Part shown: positions 19,257-29,047 of the stretch, piece after piece
Numbering within the stretch: position 1 is the first letter of the stretch
Layout: every line of letters starts with the position of its first letter
Translations under genes and position numbers: made by a program
Notes under the pieces: model-generated
Database searches by the model: none
What the model was told of the DNA's origin: nothing
The model's input: the letters and a program-made list of their open reading frames with translations, nothing else
Assembly (NCBI RefSeq): GCF_009377195.2
Contig: NZ_VJXX01000007.1
Location: 1-64,000, forward strand
Direction: 5' to 3'
Origin: Arthrobacter bussei
GTDB lineage: Bacteria > Actinomycetota > Actinomycetes > Actinomycetales > Micrococcaceae
Length of the DNA stretch: 64,000 bases

Positions 19257-20093
19257 ATGAGCACTTTGACCGGTGCCGGCATCGATGACCGGCAGGAGAA
19301 CCGCACACACCACCTGATCGCCCTGGACGTCGACGGCACCCTCGTGGACCACGAGGGCTCTATGACGGAGGAGGTGCGGGACGCCACACGGGCCGTCATC
19401 GACGCCGGGCACGAGGTCATCATCGCCACCGGCAGGTCCCTCGGGGCCACCCTGCCGGTCATCCGGCTCCTGGGGATCACGCGCGGCTACGCCGTCTGCT
19501 CCAACGGAGGCGTGACCCTGAGGGTCGACGCGACCCTGGATCAGGGCTTCGAGGTCCTCGAGCGCGTGACCTTCGACCCGAGGCCCGCGCTCACGGCACT
19601 GCGGGAACGTCTGCCCTCCGCGAAGTATGCGCTGGAGGACGACCGCGGCCGGTTCCTCTCCACCGAGAGCTTCCAGGACGCGAGCTTCGGCTCCGAGGCC
19701 GAGAACGTGGGTTTCGAGGAGATGCTCGAGAGCCGCGCCGTCCGCGTGGTGGTCTTCAGCACGGACAGCTCGGCCGAGGAGTTCGGTACCGCCGTCGCGT
19801 CCATCGGCCTCCACGGCGTCACCTACTCGGTCGGCTGGACCGCCTGGCTGGACATCGCCGCCTCGGGGGTCACGAAGGCCACTGCGCTGGAAGTATTGCG
19901 CCGCCGCCTCGGCACGGATTCCGCCATGACGGTCGCCGTCGGCGACGGCCGGAACGACATCGAGATGCTGCAGTGGGCGGGTCGTGGCGTCGCGATGGGC
20001 CAGGCTCCCGACGAGGTGCGGTCGGCCGCGTCCGAGGTCACGGGCAGCGTGTACGACGACGGCGCCGCGAAGGTCCTCCGCTCGCTCGTCTGA
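19257..20093 (+). CDS. HAD-superfamily hydrolase (Cof-type)
   Basis: A 278-residue HAD IIB phosphatase. Motif I is DVDGTLV with Asp24 and Asp26, motif II lies in IIATGR, and motif IV is GDGRNDIEML at 229-238. Cof-type members dephosphorylate sugar phosphates, FMN or pyridoxal phosphate; the substrate here is unknown. It starts 44 bp after serS and may be co-transcribed. Confidence 0.88.
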   Translation: MSTLTGAGIDDRQENRTHHLIALDVDGTLVDHEGSMTEEVRDATRAVIDAGHEVIIATGRSLGATLPVIRLLGITRGYAVCSNGGVTLRVDATLDQGFEVLERVTFDPRPALTALRERLPSAKYALEDDRGRFLSTESFQDASFGSEAENVGFEEMLESRAVRVVVFSTDSSAEEFGTAVASIGLHGVTYSVGWTAWLDIAASGVTKATALEVLRRRLGTDSAMTVAVGDGRNDIEMLQWAGRGVAMGQAPDEVRSAASEVTGSVYDDGAAKVLRSLV

Positions 20094-20104
20094 CCCGTCG
20101 TCGA

Positions 20105-20126
20105 CGCACGGGGCCACGGCCGTGCG
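20105..20126 (+). terminator. Putative terminator of the HAD gene
   Basis: CGCACGG (20105-20111) and CCGTGCG (20120-20126) form a 7-bp stem with an 8-nt loop, 12 nt after the HAD stop codon. No T-tract. Confidence 0.4.
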
Positions 20127-20234
20127 AAGGTCCTGCGCCCGCTGGCCCGGCCCGCCACCCCTGAGCAGGGCGTTGCCCGGTCAGGCAGGCGGCGACCGAC
20201 GTCGCAGGTCGCGCCGGCAGACCGCATGATCGCC

Positions 20235-20264
20235 GGTGCGGTGCGGTGCGGTGCGGTGCGGTGC
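20235..20264 (+). repeat. Pentanucleotide repeat (GGTGC)x6
   Basis: Six perfect copies of GGTGC in tandem, in the gap between two convergent genes and 27 bp from the stop of the SatD-like gene. Simple-sequence tracts like this can change copy number by slippage, but no coding frame crosses it. Confidence 0.9.
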
Positions 20265-20290
20265 GGACCGGATGATCGCGCTCGACGGCT

Positions 20291-20920
20291 TCAGTAGGCC
20301 AGGCTCGCCTCGGGCAGGGCTGCCGGACCGTGGACGAGGTCGAGCAGGCGTGCGGCGGCGGGCCGGGTGGCCCACTCCTCCATCCAGTGCGAACGGACCA
20401 CGGCGCGGCTGACGGCCTGCGCGGTGATGCCGAGTTCCTGCGCGACATACTTCTGCTGTCCACGGGCTCCGGGTGTCATGAGATCGAGGACAGCCCACTC
20501 CGCGTCGGTGCGGGTGTGGACGATCTGCCCGAGGAGACGCAACACGGCCTCAGCCTCTGCGGCGATCTGGGCGTCGGGGCCCTCCACGGCGAGGGGGATC
20601 CGCTCGCCGGTCTTCATCGCCCGGTTGACCGCGCGGCGCGCGTAGACCAGCCCGTAGCCCTGACCGTCGACGATGCGCTCGGGCAGCGGGGGTGTGAGGC
20701 CGCCGACCCCGAGGCCCACGTGCCACCGCCGGTAGCGGAGGGCCCGGAGGGCGGCGTCGACCGCCGTCGTCGCGCCGTCGACGACACCCTGCACCTCGTC
20801 CCCGACGGAGCGCTGGAAAGGGACGACGGTCGGCAGGTGGCGCAGGGCCCGCAGGAGGTCGCCCACCATGTCCCCGACGTCCCGCGAGTCGCGCTGGTTG
20901 ATCGTGAGGACGTAGTACAT
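20291..20920 (-). CDS. SatD-like protein with C-terminal helix-turn-helix
   Basis: A 209-residue protein. The N-terminal half has SVGDEVQGVV (about 37-46), then WHVGLGVGG and GQGYGLVYARRAVNRA, the pattern of the SatD family, whose layout resembles class III nucleotide cyclases or GGDEF folds. The C-terminal part (AQELGITAQAVSRAVVRSHW, about 158-177) is a probable helix-turn-helix. It could be a sensor-regulator; what it controls is unknown and no partner gene adjoins. A -10-like GATACT lies 6 nt before the ATG. Confidence 0.65.
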   Translation of the reverse strand: MYYVLTINQRDSRDVGDMVGDLLRALRHLPTVVPFQRSVGDEVQGVVDGATTAVDAALRALRYRRWHVGLGVGGLTPPLPERIVDGQGYGLVYARRAVNRAMKTGERIPLAVEGPDAQIAAEAEAVLRLLGQIVHTRTDAEWAVLDLMTPGARGQQKYVAQELGITAQAVSRAVVRSHWMEEWATRPAAARLLDLVHGPAALPEASLAY

Positions 20921-20926
20921 GGCACC

Positions 20927-20932
20927 AGTATC
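20927..20932 (-). promoter_or_regulatory. -10 element of the SatD-like gene
   Basis: GATACT on the minus strand, then 6 nt and ATG. A TTGTTT lies 15 nt further upstream, a short spacing for a -35 element. Confidence 0.4.
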
Positions 20933-20987
20933 GCTGCTGGGGGACGCAAACAACCGAAGGCAGTTGTATGCCGGTGCGGCGATAGAA

Positions 20988-21024
20988 GAGGCCCCCGCTG
21001 GCGGAATGCGCCGGCGGGGGCCTC
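20988..21024 (-). terminator. Terminator of ppa
   Basis: GAGGCCCCCGC (20988-20998) and GCGGGGGCCTC (21014-21024) form a perfect 11-bp stem. On the minus strand it is followed by TTCTATC, a short U-rich run, as expected for an intrinsic terminator 39 nt after the ppa stop. Confidence 0.75.
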
Positions 21025-21062
21025 GACGGTGCCGGGCGGAGGGCCCGGAGGGTGGCAGGACC

Positions 21063-21629
21063 CTAGCGCCCCTCGGGCGTCTCCGTCGCGTTCTTCGCGT
21101 CGACGTCGACGGCGCGGCCCTGCGGCTCGTCCTGGGCGCTCGCGTCACCGGCCTCCTTGAAGCGGCGCAGCGATGCCTCGATCTCGGCCTCCGCAGCCTC
21201 CCGGCCGGCCCAGTCGGCGGCCTCGACCCACTTGCCGGGCTCCAGGTCCTTGTACTTGGTGAAGAAGTGCTTGATCTCGTCGAGCAGGAAGTCCGAGACG
21301 TCGGACAGCTCCTGGATGTCCTCGAAACGTGGGTCCACCGGAACGCAGAGGACCTTCGCGTCCCCGCCGCCGTCGTCGACCATGTTGAACACGCCGATGG
21401 GGCGTGACTCGACGAGGACGCCCGGGATCAGGTCGAAGTCCTGCAGCATCACCAGGGCGTCGAGCGGATCGCCGTCCTCGCCCAGGGTGTTCTCGAAGTA
21501 GCCGTAATGGGTGGGGTACTGCATGGCCGTGAACAGGACGCGGTCCAGGCGCAGGCGGTGCGTCTCGTGGTCGATCTCGTACTTGACGCGCGAGCCCTTC
21601 GGGATCTCGATGGTGACGTCGAGCTTCAT
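21063..21629 (-). CDS. ppa: Inorganic pyrophosphatase (family I)
   Basis: The 188-residue cytoplasmic enzyme hydrolyses PPi to drive biosynthetic reactions. The family signature DGDPLDALV (52-60) is intact, and [11 protein letters not shown] and [11 protein letters not shown] match the active-site strands. The C-terminus carries about 25 extra Ala/Glu/Asp-rich residues beyond the ~160-residue core. CAGGAG precedes the ATG at 21629; an upstream in-frame ATG would add a basic tail not typical of the family. Confidence 0.95.
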   Translation of the reverse strand: MKLDVTIEIPKGSRVKYEIDHETHRLRLDRVLFTAMQYPTHYGYFENTLGEDGDPLDALVMLQDFDLIPGVLVESRPIGVFNMVDDGGGDAKVLCVPVDPRFEDIQELSDVSDFLLDEIKHFFTKYKDLEPGKWVEAADWAGREAAEAEIEASLRRFKEAGDASAQDEPQGRAVDVDAKNATETPEGR

Positions 21630-21813
21630 GGCAACTCCTGTGCTGGGTCGATGGGGAACTGTTGGCCGGTGTCGCGCCCTCACGGGGAGCGGCTGCCGGC
21701 CGGTCTACTGTTGATCGTCAGCCCTAACATATCGGTCGCTCACCGCTACCGAGGCATTTTTCCGTGGTGACGCACCGCTGCGGCGCGTGCCGCTCAGACC
21801 GCGAAAGGACACC

Positions 21814-23253
21814 ATGACGCGATCCCTCCGCCTGCTGACCGGGCTGCTGCTGGTCCTGGTCATGGCGGCGATCGCGGTGCCCGTCGCCTCGCACGTCGCT
21901 CCCGCCGTCCTCGCCGTGGCCGACCCGCCGCCACCCGCGGAGCCGCCCGTCACACCCGCGCTTCAGGTCCCGCCCACCTCCGTCACCGTGCCCGACCTCG
22001 TCACCCCGCTCTCACCCGCCGCGCCGTCCCCGGATCCTGCCGCACTGGGTCCCGCACTCGACGCCGCGCTGGCCCTGTCGGGGCCGGGCTCCTTCGCCGG
22101 CACGGTGGTGGACTCGGCGGACGGCACCGTGCTCTATGCGAGGGACGCCGACCGCGCGCAGCCGCCGGCGTCCACCGTCAAGGTGTTCACGGCGGTCGCC
22201 GCCCTGACCTTCGGACGTCCGGAAGCGCGGCTGCAGACCTCGGTGCTGTCCTCGCCGTCGGCCGCCGGCGCGCTGTTCCTCCGCGGCGGTGGCGACGTCC
22301 TCCTCGCGTCCGGGCCCTCCGCACCCGACGCCGTCGTCGGGCACGCCGGGCTCGGCACACTCGCCGCCGAGACGGCCGCCGCGCTTCCCGCTGGATCGGG
22401 GCCGTACACCGTGTTCCTCGATGACAGCCTCTTCGCCGGTGCCAGCCTGAATCCCACCTGGGCGCAGGGTGACATCGAGGCCGGCGAGGTTGCTCCGGTG
22501 CACGCGCTGGCCGTCAACTCGTCCTGGCTCGAGGAGGGGCGCACCGGGGGCCCACGCTCGCAGGACGCCGGACTCGACGCGGCGAACGCTTTCGCGACGG
22601 CGCTCGTGGCCGCCGCCGTCGAGCGGGGCATCACGGTCCAGCCCGACGTGCAGCGGCGGACCAGTCCGGAGGACGCCGTCGCCCTGGCGGCCGTGGAGTC
22701 GGCGCCGCGCGCGGCGCAGGTGGCCCGCATGCTCGAGGTCTCGGACAACTACCTCGCCGAGGCGCTTGCCCGGATCGCGGCACTGGAGAGCGGACGTCCC
22801 GCCTCCTTCGGCGGCGCGACCGAGGCCCTCGCCGCGGCCGCGACGCGTGCGGGCGTGGCCGGGGAGGGCCTCGCCTTCGGTGATGCGGCAGGACTCTCCG
22901 CCCGGAACGCCGTCTCGCCGGCGCAGGTGGCCGCACTGGTCCGCGCCACCACCACGTCGGCCGACCCCGGGATCGCCGCCGTCGCCGCGTCGCTGCCGAT
23001 CGCCGGGCTGACCGGCACGCTGGCCCCGCGGTTCACCGCCGAGGATCCTGATGCACGGCCGGGCGCCGGGACCGTGCGGGCCAAGACCGGCACGCTGAAC
23101 GCGGTCACGGCGCTCTCCGGGCACGTGGTGACCGTCGACGGGCGGCTCCTGGTGTTCTCCTTCCTTGCGGCGGGGCTGGACGGCAACACGGGCGAGGCGA
23201 GGTCCTCGGCCGACCACGCGGCAGCGCTGCTGGCCGCCTGCGGGTGCCGCTGA
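21814..23253 (+). CDS. dacB: D-Ala-D-Ala carboxypeptidase/endopeptidase (PBP4, S13)
   Basis: A 479-residue exported class C penicillin-binding protein that trims or cleaves peptidoglycan crosslinks. A signal or anchor helix occupies about residues 5-36, followed by a Pro-rich linker. The active-site motifs are STVK (SxxK, Ser120 and Lys123), SDN at 310-312 and KTG at 424-426. GAAAGGAC precedes the ATG at 21814. It heads the long co-oriented run to tilS and ftsH. Confidence 0.93.
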   Translation: MTRSLRLLTGLLLVLVMAAIAVPVASHVAPAVLAVADPPPPAEPPVTPALQVPPTSVTVPDLVTPLSPAAPSPDPAALGPALDAALALSGPGSFAGTVVDSADGTVLYARDADRAQPPASTVKVFTAVAALTFGRPEARLQTSVLSSPSAAGALFLRGGGDVLLASGPSAPDAVVGHAGLGTLAAETAAALPAGSGPYTVFLDDSLFAGASLNPTWAQGDIEAGEVAPVHALAVNSSWLEEGRTGGPRSQDAGLDAANAFATALVAAAVERGITVQPDVQRRTSPEDAVALAAVESAPRAAQVARMLEVSDNYLAEALARIAALESGRPASFGGATEALAAAATRAGVAGEGLAFGDAAGLSARNAVSPAQVAALVRATTTSADPGIAAVAASLPIAGLTGTLAPRFTAEDPDARPGAGTVRAKTGTLNAVTALSGHVVTVDGRLLVFSFLAAGLDGNTGEARSSADHAAALLAACGCR

Positions 23254-23333
23254 CCCGTTCGCCGACAGACGAACCCGAGCCCGCTCCACGGGTGCCTCGG
23301 CTCGCCGTCAGCAGGGTGTGATCGAATAGGCCC

Positions 23334-24464
23334 ATGCCCAGGAACGAGTCCGCAACGCCCCGCCCGCAGCTGGTCAACTGGGACATCGCGGCGTCGACCG
23401 CAGCCTCCCTGACGCCCGCGGGTCCCACCATGAAACCCGCCGAGATCGCCCGGGCGGTGCAGAACATGCGCGAGCTCGCGGACGCATCGGTCGGCCATGT
23501 CCACGCCATCTCGCGGCTCGACGCCGCCCGTGACCTCCGTGACTCCGAGCTGCTGATCGTCGATCGTGCGTCCTGGGCCAAGGCCAATGCGCAGAGCTTC
23601 CGCACCCTGATGGATCCGGCGCTCGACCAGCTCGCCGCCACACGCCCGGATCTGCTGAAGTCCGCCTCGCTGGCACTCGGTGGGAGCGTCACCGGCGCGC
23701 AGCTCGGCGCCATCCTCGCCTTCCTCTCGAGCAAGGTGCTCGGGCAGTACGATCCCTTCGTCCCCTCGCGGAACGGCCAGGGCGGCCGGCTCATGCTCGT
23801 TGCCCCGAACATCATCTCCGTGGAGCGGGAACTGAACGTGGACCCGTCGGACTTCCGCCTGTGGGTGTGCCTCCACGAGCAGACGCACCGCGTGCAGTTC
23901 GCGGCAGCCCCGTGGCTCAAGGACCACATGACCGGACACATCGGCGAGCTCACGTCCGGGCTCATGGACAAGGCGGACTCCCTGTCGGAACGCCTCGGTG
24001 CGGCGGTGAAGAACCTCGCCGGCGCGCGGTCGAGGATCGCAGGAGGCGCCGCGGGCGTGCCGCCGCAGGACGTCGGTGTGCTGTCGATCCTGCAGGATCC
24101 GGACGACAAGGCGCGCCTGTCCCATCTCACCGCCGTCATGAGCCTGCTCGAGGGACACGCCAACGTGGTGATGGACGGGGTGGATGGCAGGATCGTCCCC
24201 TCCGTGAAGACCATCCGCCGCCGGTTCAACGCCCGCGGGAAGTCCCGGGGCCCCCTCGAGAAGGTCATCCGCCAGCTCATGGGCCTCGACGCGAAGATGC
24301 GCCAGTACAGTGACGGCTCGAAGTTCGTGCGGAGGGTGGTCGGCCAGACCGGGATGGACGGTTTCAACGCCGTGTGGGAATCGGCCGACCATCTCCCCAC
24401 GGAGCGCGAGATCCACGCACCGGACGAGTGGATCGACAGGATGAGCCTGCGCCGCCATGGCTAG
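23334..24464 (+). CDS. DUF2342 zinc-dependent metalloprotease
   Basis: A 376-residue protein of the DUF2342 family (sometimes labelled F420 biosynthesis-associated), confined largely to actinobacteria. A zincin motif HEQTH lies at 181-185, and the downstream EGHANVVMDG offers a third ligand Glu. No signal peptide is seen. Its substrate is unknown; conserved placement between dacB and tilS suggests a housekeeping role. It overlaps tilS by 8 nt. Confidence 0.82.
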   Translation: MPRNESATPRPQLVNWDIAASTAASLTPAGPTMKPAEIARAVQNMRELADASVGHVHAISRLDAARDLRDSELLIVDRASWAKANAQSFRTLMDPALDQLAATRPDLLKSASLALGGSVTGAQLGAILAFLSSKVLGQYDPFVPSRNGQGGRLMLVAPNIISVERELNVDPSDFRLWVCLHEQTHRVQFAAAPWLKDHMTGHIGELTSGLMDKADSLSERLGAAVKNLAGARSRIAGGAAGVPPQDVGVLSILQDPDDKARLSHLTAVMSLLEGHANVVMDGVDGRIVPSVKTIRRRFNARGKSRGPLEKVIRQLMGLDAKMRQYSDGSKFVRRVVGQTGMDGFNAVWESADHLPTEREIHAPDEWIDRMSLRRHG

Positions 24465-25560
24465 GCGCCCGCGCCTCCTGCCGACGGTCGGTACCGCCCG
24501 CAACCTGCTGGCGGCCGGTCTCGAGGGGATCGTGGACAGGGCGCCGACGGGGTCCCCGGCCCTTCCCCTCGTCCTCGTCGCGTGCAGCGGCGGTCCCGAT
24601 TCCCTCGCCCTCGCGGCGGTCGCGGCGCATGCGGCGCACACCGGACGGTGCCGCGTCGGCGCAGTCGTCGTCGACCACGGGCTGCAGCCCGGGAGCGCCG
24701 ACGTCGCGGCCCGAGCCGCCGAGACCGTCCGGGGGCTCGGGCTGGACCCCGTGGAGGTGCGGACCGTCTCGGTGGACAGGACGGGCATGGGCCCCGAAGC
24801 CGCGGCCCGCACCGCCCGATACTCGGCGCTGGACGACGCCGCGGCAGTGCACGGAGCCGCCGCCGTCCTGCTCGGCCATACGCTCGACGACCAGGCCGAA
24901 CAGGTCATGCTCGGCCTCGCTCGCGGCTCGGGCACCCGGTCGCTCGCCGGCATGCCCGGTCGGCGGGGACTCTACCTGCGACCGTTCCTCGAACTGCGCC
25001 GGATCGATACCGAGGCCATCTGCGCCTTCTACGGGCTGGAGCCCTGGCACGACCCCACCAACGAGGACCGGGCCTTCGCCCGGTCCCGGGTGCGGCAGGA
25101 AGTCCTGCCGTTCCTCGAGGACCAGCTGGGGCCCGGGATCGCGCAGGCCCTCGCCCGGACAGCCAGGATCCTCGGGCAGGACGCCGATCTGCTGGAGCAG
25201 CTCAGTTCGGAGGCGTACGCCGGGCTCAGGACGGAGGGCGACGACGGTGCGGTCCTTCTCCCGGAGGACGGGCTCAGGGCCCTGCCCGCGGCGCTGCGGC
25301 AGCGCGTGCTCGCCCTCGCGGCACTCGAACTCGGGGCGTTCCAACCCAGCTCCGAAAGACTCCGCGCCGCCGAGTCGCTCCTCGACCGCAGGGGGTCCGC
25401 CGGGCCGGTGCAGCTGGGCGGCAAGGTGAGCGTCCACCGGCAGGTCCGCGGGCGGGCGGTTCTTCGCGGGGATGCAAGCTATGGCAATCTTGTCCTCAGC
25501 AGCAATGGCAGCAACAACGGCCCCGGTGTGAAGCAGTCGCGCCGTCCAACCCAGGAGTAA
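24457..25560 (+). CDS. tilS: tRNA(Ile)-lysidine synthase
   Basis: The 367-residue N-type ATP pyrophosphatase converts C34 of tRNA-Ile(CAU) to lysidine so that it reads AUA. The PP-loop SGGPDS is at residues 44-49, and GHTLDDQAEQVMLGL and the RPFLELRRIDT segment follow. Essential in nearly all bacteria. The start overlaps the protease gene by 8 nt, indicating coupling. The C-terminal domain is shorter than in E. coli. Confidence 0.94.
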   Translation: MARRPRLLPTVGTARNLLAAGLEGIVDRAPTGSPALPLVLVACSGGPDSLALAAVAAHAAHTGRCRVGAVVVDHGLQPGSADVAARAAETVRGLGLDPVEVRTVSVDRTGMGPEAAARTARYSALDDAAAVHGAAAVLLGHTLDDQAEQVMLGLARGSGTRSLAGMPGRRGLYLRPFLELRRIDTEAICAFYGLEPWHDPTNEDRAFARSRVRQEVLPFLEDQLGPGIAQALARTARILGQDADLLEQLSSEAYAGLRTEGDDGAVLLPEDGLRALPAALRQRVLALAALELGAFQPSSERLRAAESLLDRRGSAGPVQLGGKVSVHRQVRGRAVLRGDASYGNLVLSSNGSNNGPGVKQSRRPTQE

Positions 25561-25563
25561 CCG

Positions 25564-26115
25564 GTGGATTCCAACGACGTCCAGTCAGATCTCAAGCACG
25601 TCCTCTACACCAAGGAGGAGATCCAGCAGCGGATCAACGAACTGGCGCAGCAGATCGATGCGGACTACGCGGGGCGGGACATCCTCCTCGTGGGCGTCCT
25701 CAAGGGCGCGGTGATGGTCATGGCGGACCTGGCGCGCGCGCTGCACTCACACATCACCATGGACTGGATGGCCGTCTCCTCCTACGGGTCCGGTACACAG
25801 TCCTCCGGCGTGGTGCGCATCCTCAAGGACCTCGAGACCGACCTCATGGGCAAGCACGTCCTGATCGCCGAGGACATCATCGATTCCGGCCTGACCCTCT
25901 CCTGGCTGAAGGCCAACCTGCTGTCCCGCGGACCGGCGTCCGTCGAGATCTGCACGCTGCTGCGCAAGCCGGCCGCCGCGAAGGTCGAGATCGACGTGAA
26001 ATACGTCGGCTACGACATCCCCAACGAATTCGTGGTGGGCTACGGCCTGGACTTCGCGGAGAAGTACCGGAACCTCGATTTCATCGGGACCCTGGCGCCC
26101 CACGTCTACGAATAA
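25564..26115 (+). CDS. hpt: Hypoxanthine phosphoribosyltransferase
   Basis: The 183-residue enzyme salvages hypoxanthine/guanine with PRPP to IMP/GMP. The PRPP loop EDIIDSGLT (103-111) and the LKGAVMVMADL loop are intact. The GTG at 25564 lies 3 nt after the tilS stop. The tilS-hpt-ftsH order is widely conserved in Gram-positive bacteria. Confidence 0.95.
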   Translation: MDSNDVQSDLKHVLYTKEEIQQRINELAQQIDADYAGRDILLVGVLKGAVMVMADLARALHSHITMDWMAVSSYGSGTQSSGVVRILKDLETDLMGKHVLIAEDIIDSGLTLSWLKANLLSRGPASVEICTLLRKPAAAKVEIDVKYVGYDIPNEFVVGYGLDFAEKYRNLDFIGTLAPHVYE

Positions 26116-26292
26116 GCCCTTCCCGGAGGGTCCGTGCCCGGTACGCCGAGAGGGAACTATCGGCGCAATCCGCGCGTGGAGAATCTCGGACGGTGTATAT
26201 GTTGAGGTGCTTAAAGCGCACCCGCTCGGCAGTGCGCCCGTACATTCTTACGTGCATCAGCAGGAGGGACAGGGCGTGCTGCCCTGAGACGA

Positions 26293-28350
26293 ATGAAATT
26301 CAAGAACATCTTCAAGGGGCCCATCTTCTGGATCGTCCTGGCGGTCGTGGCGCTCCTGCTGGTGCTTCCATCCCTGTTCGGCACGGGTGCCAACCGCGTG
26401 GACACCAATGTGGGACTGGAACTGCTCCGCGGCGAGACCGTCGAGCAGGCCAAGATCTACGACGGCGAGCAGCGCGTCGACCTCACGCTCAGTAAGCCGT
26501 ACGAGGACAAGGGCGAGAACGTCCAGTTCTTCTACAGCACGGCGCGGGCCGAGAGCGTGGTCGAGGCCATCAACGACTCCAGCGCGGACGGCTTCACCGA
26601 CCAGCCCGCCGAGAGCAACTGGCTCCTCAGCCTCGCCGGCCTGATCTTCCCCATCCTGATCCTCGGCGTCATCTTCTGGTTCCTCCTCAGCCGCATGCAG
26701 GGTGGGGGATCCAAGGTGATGCAGTTCGGCAAGTCCAAGGCCAAGCTCATCTCCAAGGACATGCCGCAGGTGACGTTCAACGACGTCGCAGGCGCCGACG
26801 AGGCCGTCGAGGAACTGCTGGAGATCAAGGAGTTCCTGCAGGAACCCGCGAAGTTCCAGGCCCTCGGGGCCAAGATCCCGAAGGGCGTGCTCCTCTACGG
26901 GCCTCCCGGGACGGGCAAGACCCTGCTGGCCCGCGCGGTCGCCGGTGAGGCCGGCGTCCCCTTCTACTCGATCTCCGGCTCGGACTTCGTGGAGATGTTC
27001 GTCGGCGTCGGCGCGTCCCGCGTCCGCGATCTCTTCGAGCAGGCCAAGAACAATTCGCCCGCCATCATCTTCGTGGACGAGATCGACGCCGTCGGGCGTC
27101 ACCGCGGTGCGGGCGTGGGCGGTGGCAACGACGAGCGCGAGCAGACGCTCAACCAGCTCCTGGTGGAGATGGACGGCTTCGACGCCACCACCAACGTGAT
27201 CCTGATCGCTGCCACCAACCGCCCCGACGTCCTGGACCCCGCGCTCCTGCGGCCGGGCCGTTTCGACCGCCAGATCGGCGTCGAGGCCCCGGACATGAAG
27301 GGCCGCGAGCACATCCTGTCGGTCCACTCGAAGGGCAAGCCGATGGCGGCCGGCGTCGACCTGAAGGGCGTGGCGAAGAAGACGCCGGGCTTCACCGGTG
27401 CCGACCTGGCGAACGTCCTCAACGAGGCCGCGCTGCTCACGGCGCGCTCCAATGCGCAGCTCATCGACGATCGCGCCCTCGACGAGGCGATCGACCGCGT
27501 CATCGCGGGACCCCAGAAGCGCAGCCGCGTGATGAAGGAACTCGAGCGGAAGATCACCGCATACCACGAGGGCGGGCATGCCCTCGTGGCCGCCGCGCTG
27601 CGCAACACGGATCCGGTGACGAAGGTGACCATCCTGCCGCGCGGCCGTGCCCTCGGCTACACGATGGTCATGCCGAGTGATGACAAGTACTCGGTGACGA
27701 GGAACGAGCTGCTCGACCAGCTGGCGTACGCCATGGGTGGTCGCGTCGCCGAGGAGATCGTCTTCCACGACCCCTCGACGGGTGCGTCCAACGACATCGA
27801 GAAGGCCACCGGCACGGCCCGCAAGATGGTGACCCAGTACGGCATGAGTGAGCGCATCGGCGCCGTGAAGCTCGGCCAGGGAGCCGGTGAGCCGTTCCTG
27901 GGCCGTGACATGGGCAGCGACCGCGACTACTCGGACCAGATCGCGCTCGTCGTGGACGAGGAGGTGCGCCGCCTCATCGACAACGCGCACGACGAGGCGT
28001 ACCAGATCCTCACGGAGAACCGCGACGTCCTCGACCAGCTCGCACTGGAGCTGCTCGAACGGGAGACCCTGAACCAGGCGGAGATCGCCGAGGTCTTCAC
28101 CTCGGTCCGGAAGCGGGGCCTGCGCGAGGTGTGGCTGTCCAAGCAGACCAGGCCCGTGCACTCCCTGCCGCCGGTCGTCTCGAAGAAGGAGCGCGCCGAA
28201 GCGCTGGAGAGCGGACAGCCCGCGCCCGAGACCGTCGCTCCCCAGGACCAGATCGCCGACGCCGACATCCCACGCGGGTTCGACGTCGCCGGATCCGACC
28301 TCCCGTCGCCCGAAGCGGGCGACGGCCCGGGCGACAGGCGGGACGCGTAG
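26293..28350 (+). CDS. ftsH: ATP-dependent membrane zinc metalloprotease FtsH
   Basis: A 685-residue membrane-anchored AAA+ protease that degrades misfolded membrane and regulatory proteins. Two transmembrane helices (about 9-30 and 110-134) flank an extracytoplasmic domain. Walker A GPPGTGKT is at 203-210, Walker B with DEID at 262-265, the second region of homology around [19 protein letters not shown], and the zinc motif HEGGH at 425-429. The last ~60 residues are a Pro/Asp-rich tail. A 177-bp gap upstream gives room for its own promoter. Confidence 0.97.
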   Translation: MKFKNIFKGPIFWIVLAVVALLLVLPSLFGTGANRVDTNVGLELLRGETVEQAKIYDGEQRVDLTLSKPYEDKGENVQFFYSTARAESVVEAINDSSADGFTDQPAESNWLLSLAGLIFPILILGVIFWFLLSRMQGGGSKVMQFGKSKAKLISKDMPQVTFNDVAGADEAVEELLEIKEFLQEPAKFQALGAKIPKGVLLYGPPGTGKTLLARAVAGEAGVPFYSISGSDFVEMFVGVGASRVRDLFEQAKNNSPAIIFVDEIDAVGRHRGAGVGGGNDEREQTLNQLLVEMDGFDATTNVILIAATNRPDVLDPALLRPGRFDRQIGVEAPDMKGREHILSVHSKGKPMAAGVDLKGVAKKTPGFTGADLANVLNEAALLTARSNAQLIDDRALDEAIDRVIAGPQKRSRVMKELERKITAYHEGGHALVAAALRNTDPVTKVTILPRGRALGYTMVMPSDDKYSVTRNELLDQLAYAMGGRVAEEIVFHDPSTGASNDIEKATGTARKMVTQYGMSERIGAVKLGQGAGEPFLGRDMGSDRDYSDQIALVVDEEVRRLIDNAHDEAYQILTENRDVLDQLALELLERETLNQAEIAEVFTSVRKRGLREVWLSKQTRPVHSLPPVVSKKERAEALESGQPAPETVAPQDQIADADIPRGFDVAGSDLPSPEAGDGPGDRRDA

Positions 28351-28416
28351 TCCTGTAGCGACAGACCAGCGGTCACGGGGCCGGTGGGCAGTGCCCGAAG
28401 AAGGGGAGACGACCCA

Positions 28417-29034
28417 ATGACAGATTTCGACGACGAAGTGGTGGACGCCGCGCTGGTGGCCACGGGGTCGCCCGTGGATCAGGAGCGGATCGCCAGGGCC
28501 GTCCGCGAGATCCTTGCGGCCATCGGTGAGGATCCGGACCGGGACGGCCTGCTGGAGACCCCGAAGCGGGTCGCGAAGGCCTACGCCGAGATGTTCGCGG
28601 GACTCCACCAGGACGCGGCCGAGGTCCTTTCCACCTCCTTCGACATCAACCACCAGGAGCTCGTGCTGGTGAAGGACATCCCCTTCTACTCGACGTGCGA
28701 GCACCACCTGGTGCCGTTCCATGGCACGGCGCACGTCGGCTACATCCCCTCGGCGGACGGACGCGTGACCGGCCTGAGCAAGCTCGCCCGCCTCGTGGAG
28801 GTCTACGCCCGTCGCCCCCAGGTGCAGGAACGGCTGACCACGCAGATCGTGGATGCGATGATGGAACACCTGAAGCCCAAAGGCGCGATAGTCGTCATCG
28901 AGTGCGAGCACATGTGCATGTCGATGCGCGGGGTCCGGAAGCCCGGAGCCAAGACCGTCACGTCCGCCGTGCGCGGCCAGATCCGCGAGACGGCAACGCG
29001 CGCCGAGGCCATGAGCCTCATTCTCGGAAGGTAG
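28417..29034 (+). CDS. folE: GTP cyclohydrolase I
   Basis: The 205-residue enzyme makes dihydroneopterin triphosphate from GTP, the first step of folate synthesis. Zinc ligands are Cys94 and His97 in CEHH and the Cys of [17 protein letters not shown] and the [21 protein letters not shown] block are typical. GGGGAG precedes the ATG. It heads the folate operon 66 bp after ftsH. Confidence 0.96.
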   Translation: MTDFDDEVVDAALVATGSPVDQERIARAVREILAAIGEDPDRDGLLETPKRVAKAYAEMFAGLHQDAAEVLSTSFDINHQELVLVKDIPFYSTCEHHLVPFHGTAHVGYIPSADGRVTGLSKLARLVEVYARRPQVQERLTTQIVDAMMEHLKPKGAIVVIECEHMCMSMRGVRKPGAKTVTSAVRGQIRETATRAEAMSLILGR

Positions 29035-29047
29035 GAGCCCCGCTTTC

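Noticed and set aside
26116-26292. Structured RNA or riboswitch upstream of ftsH
   Set aside because: Only a weak short repeat (GGTGC...GCACC near 26206-26222) is visible; nothing matches a known RNA class.
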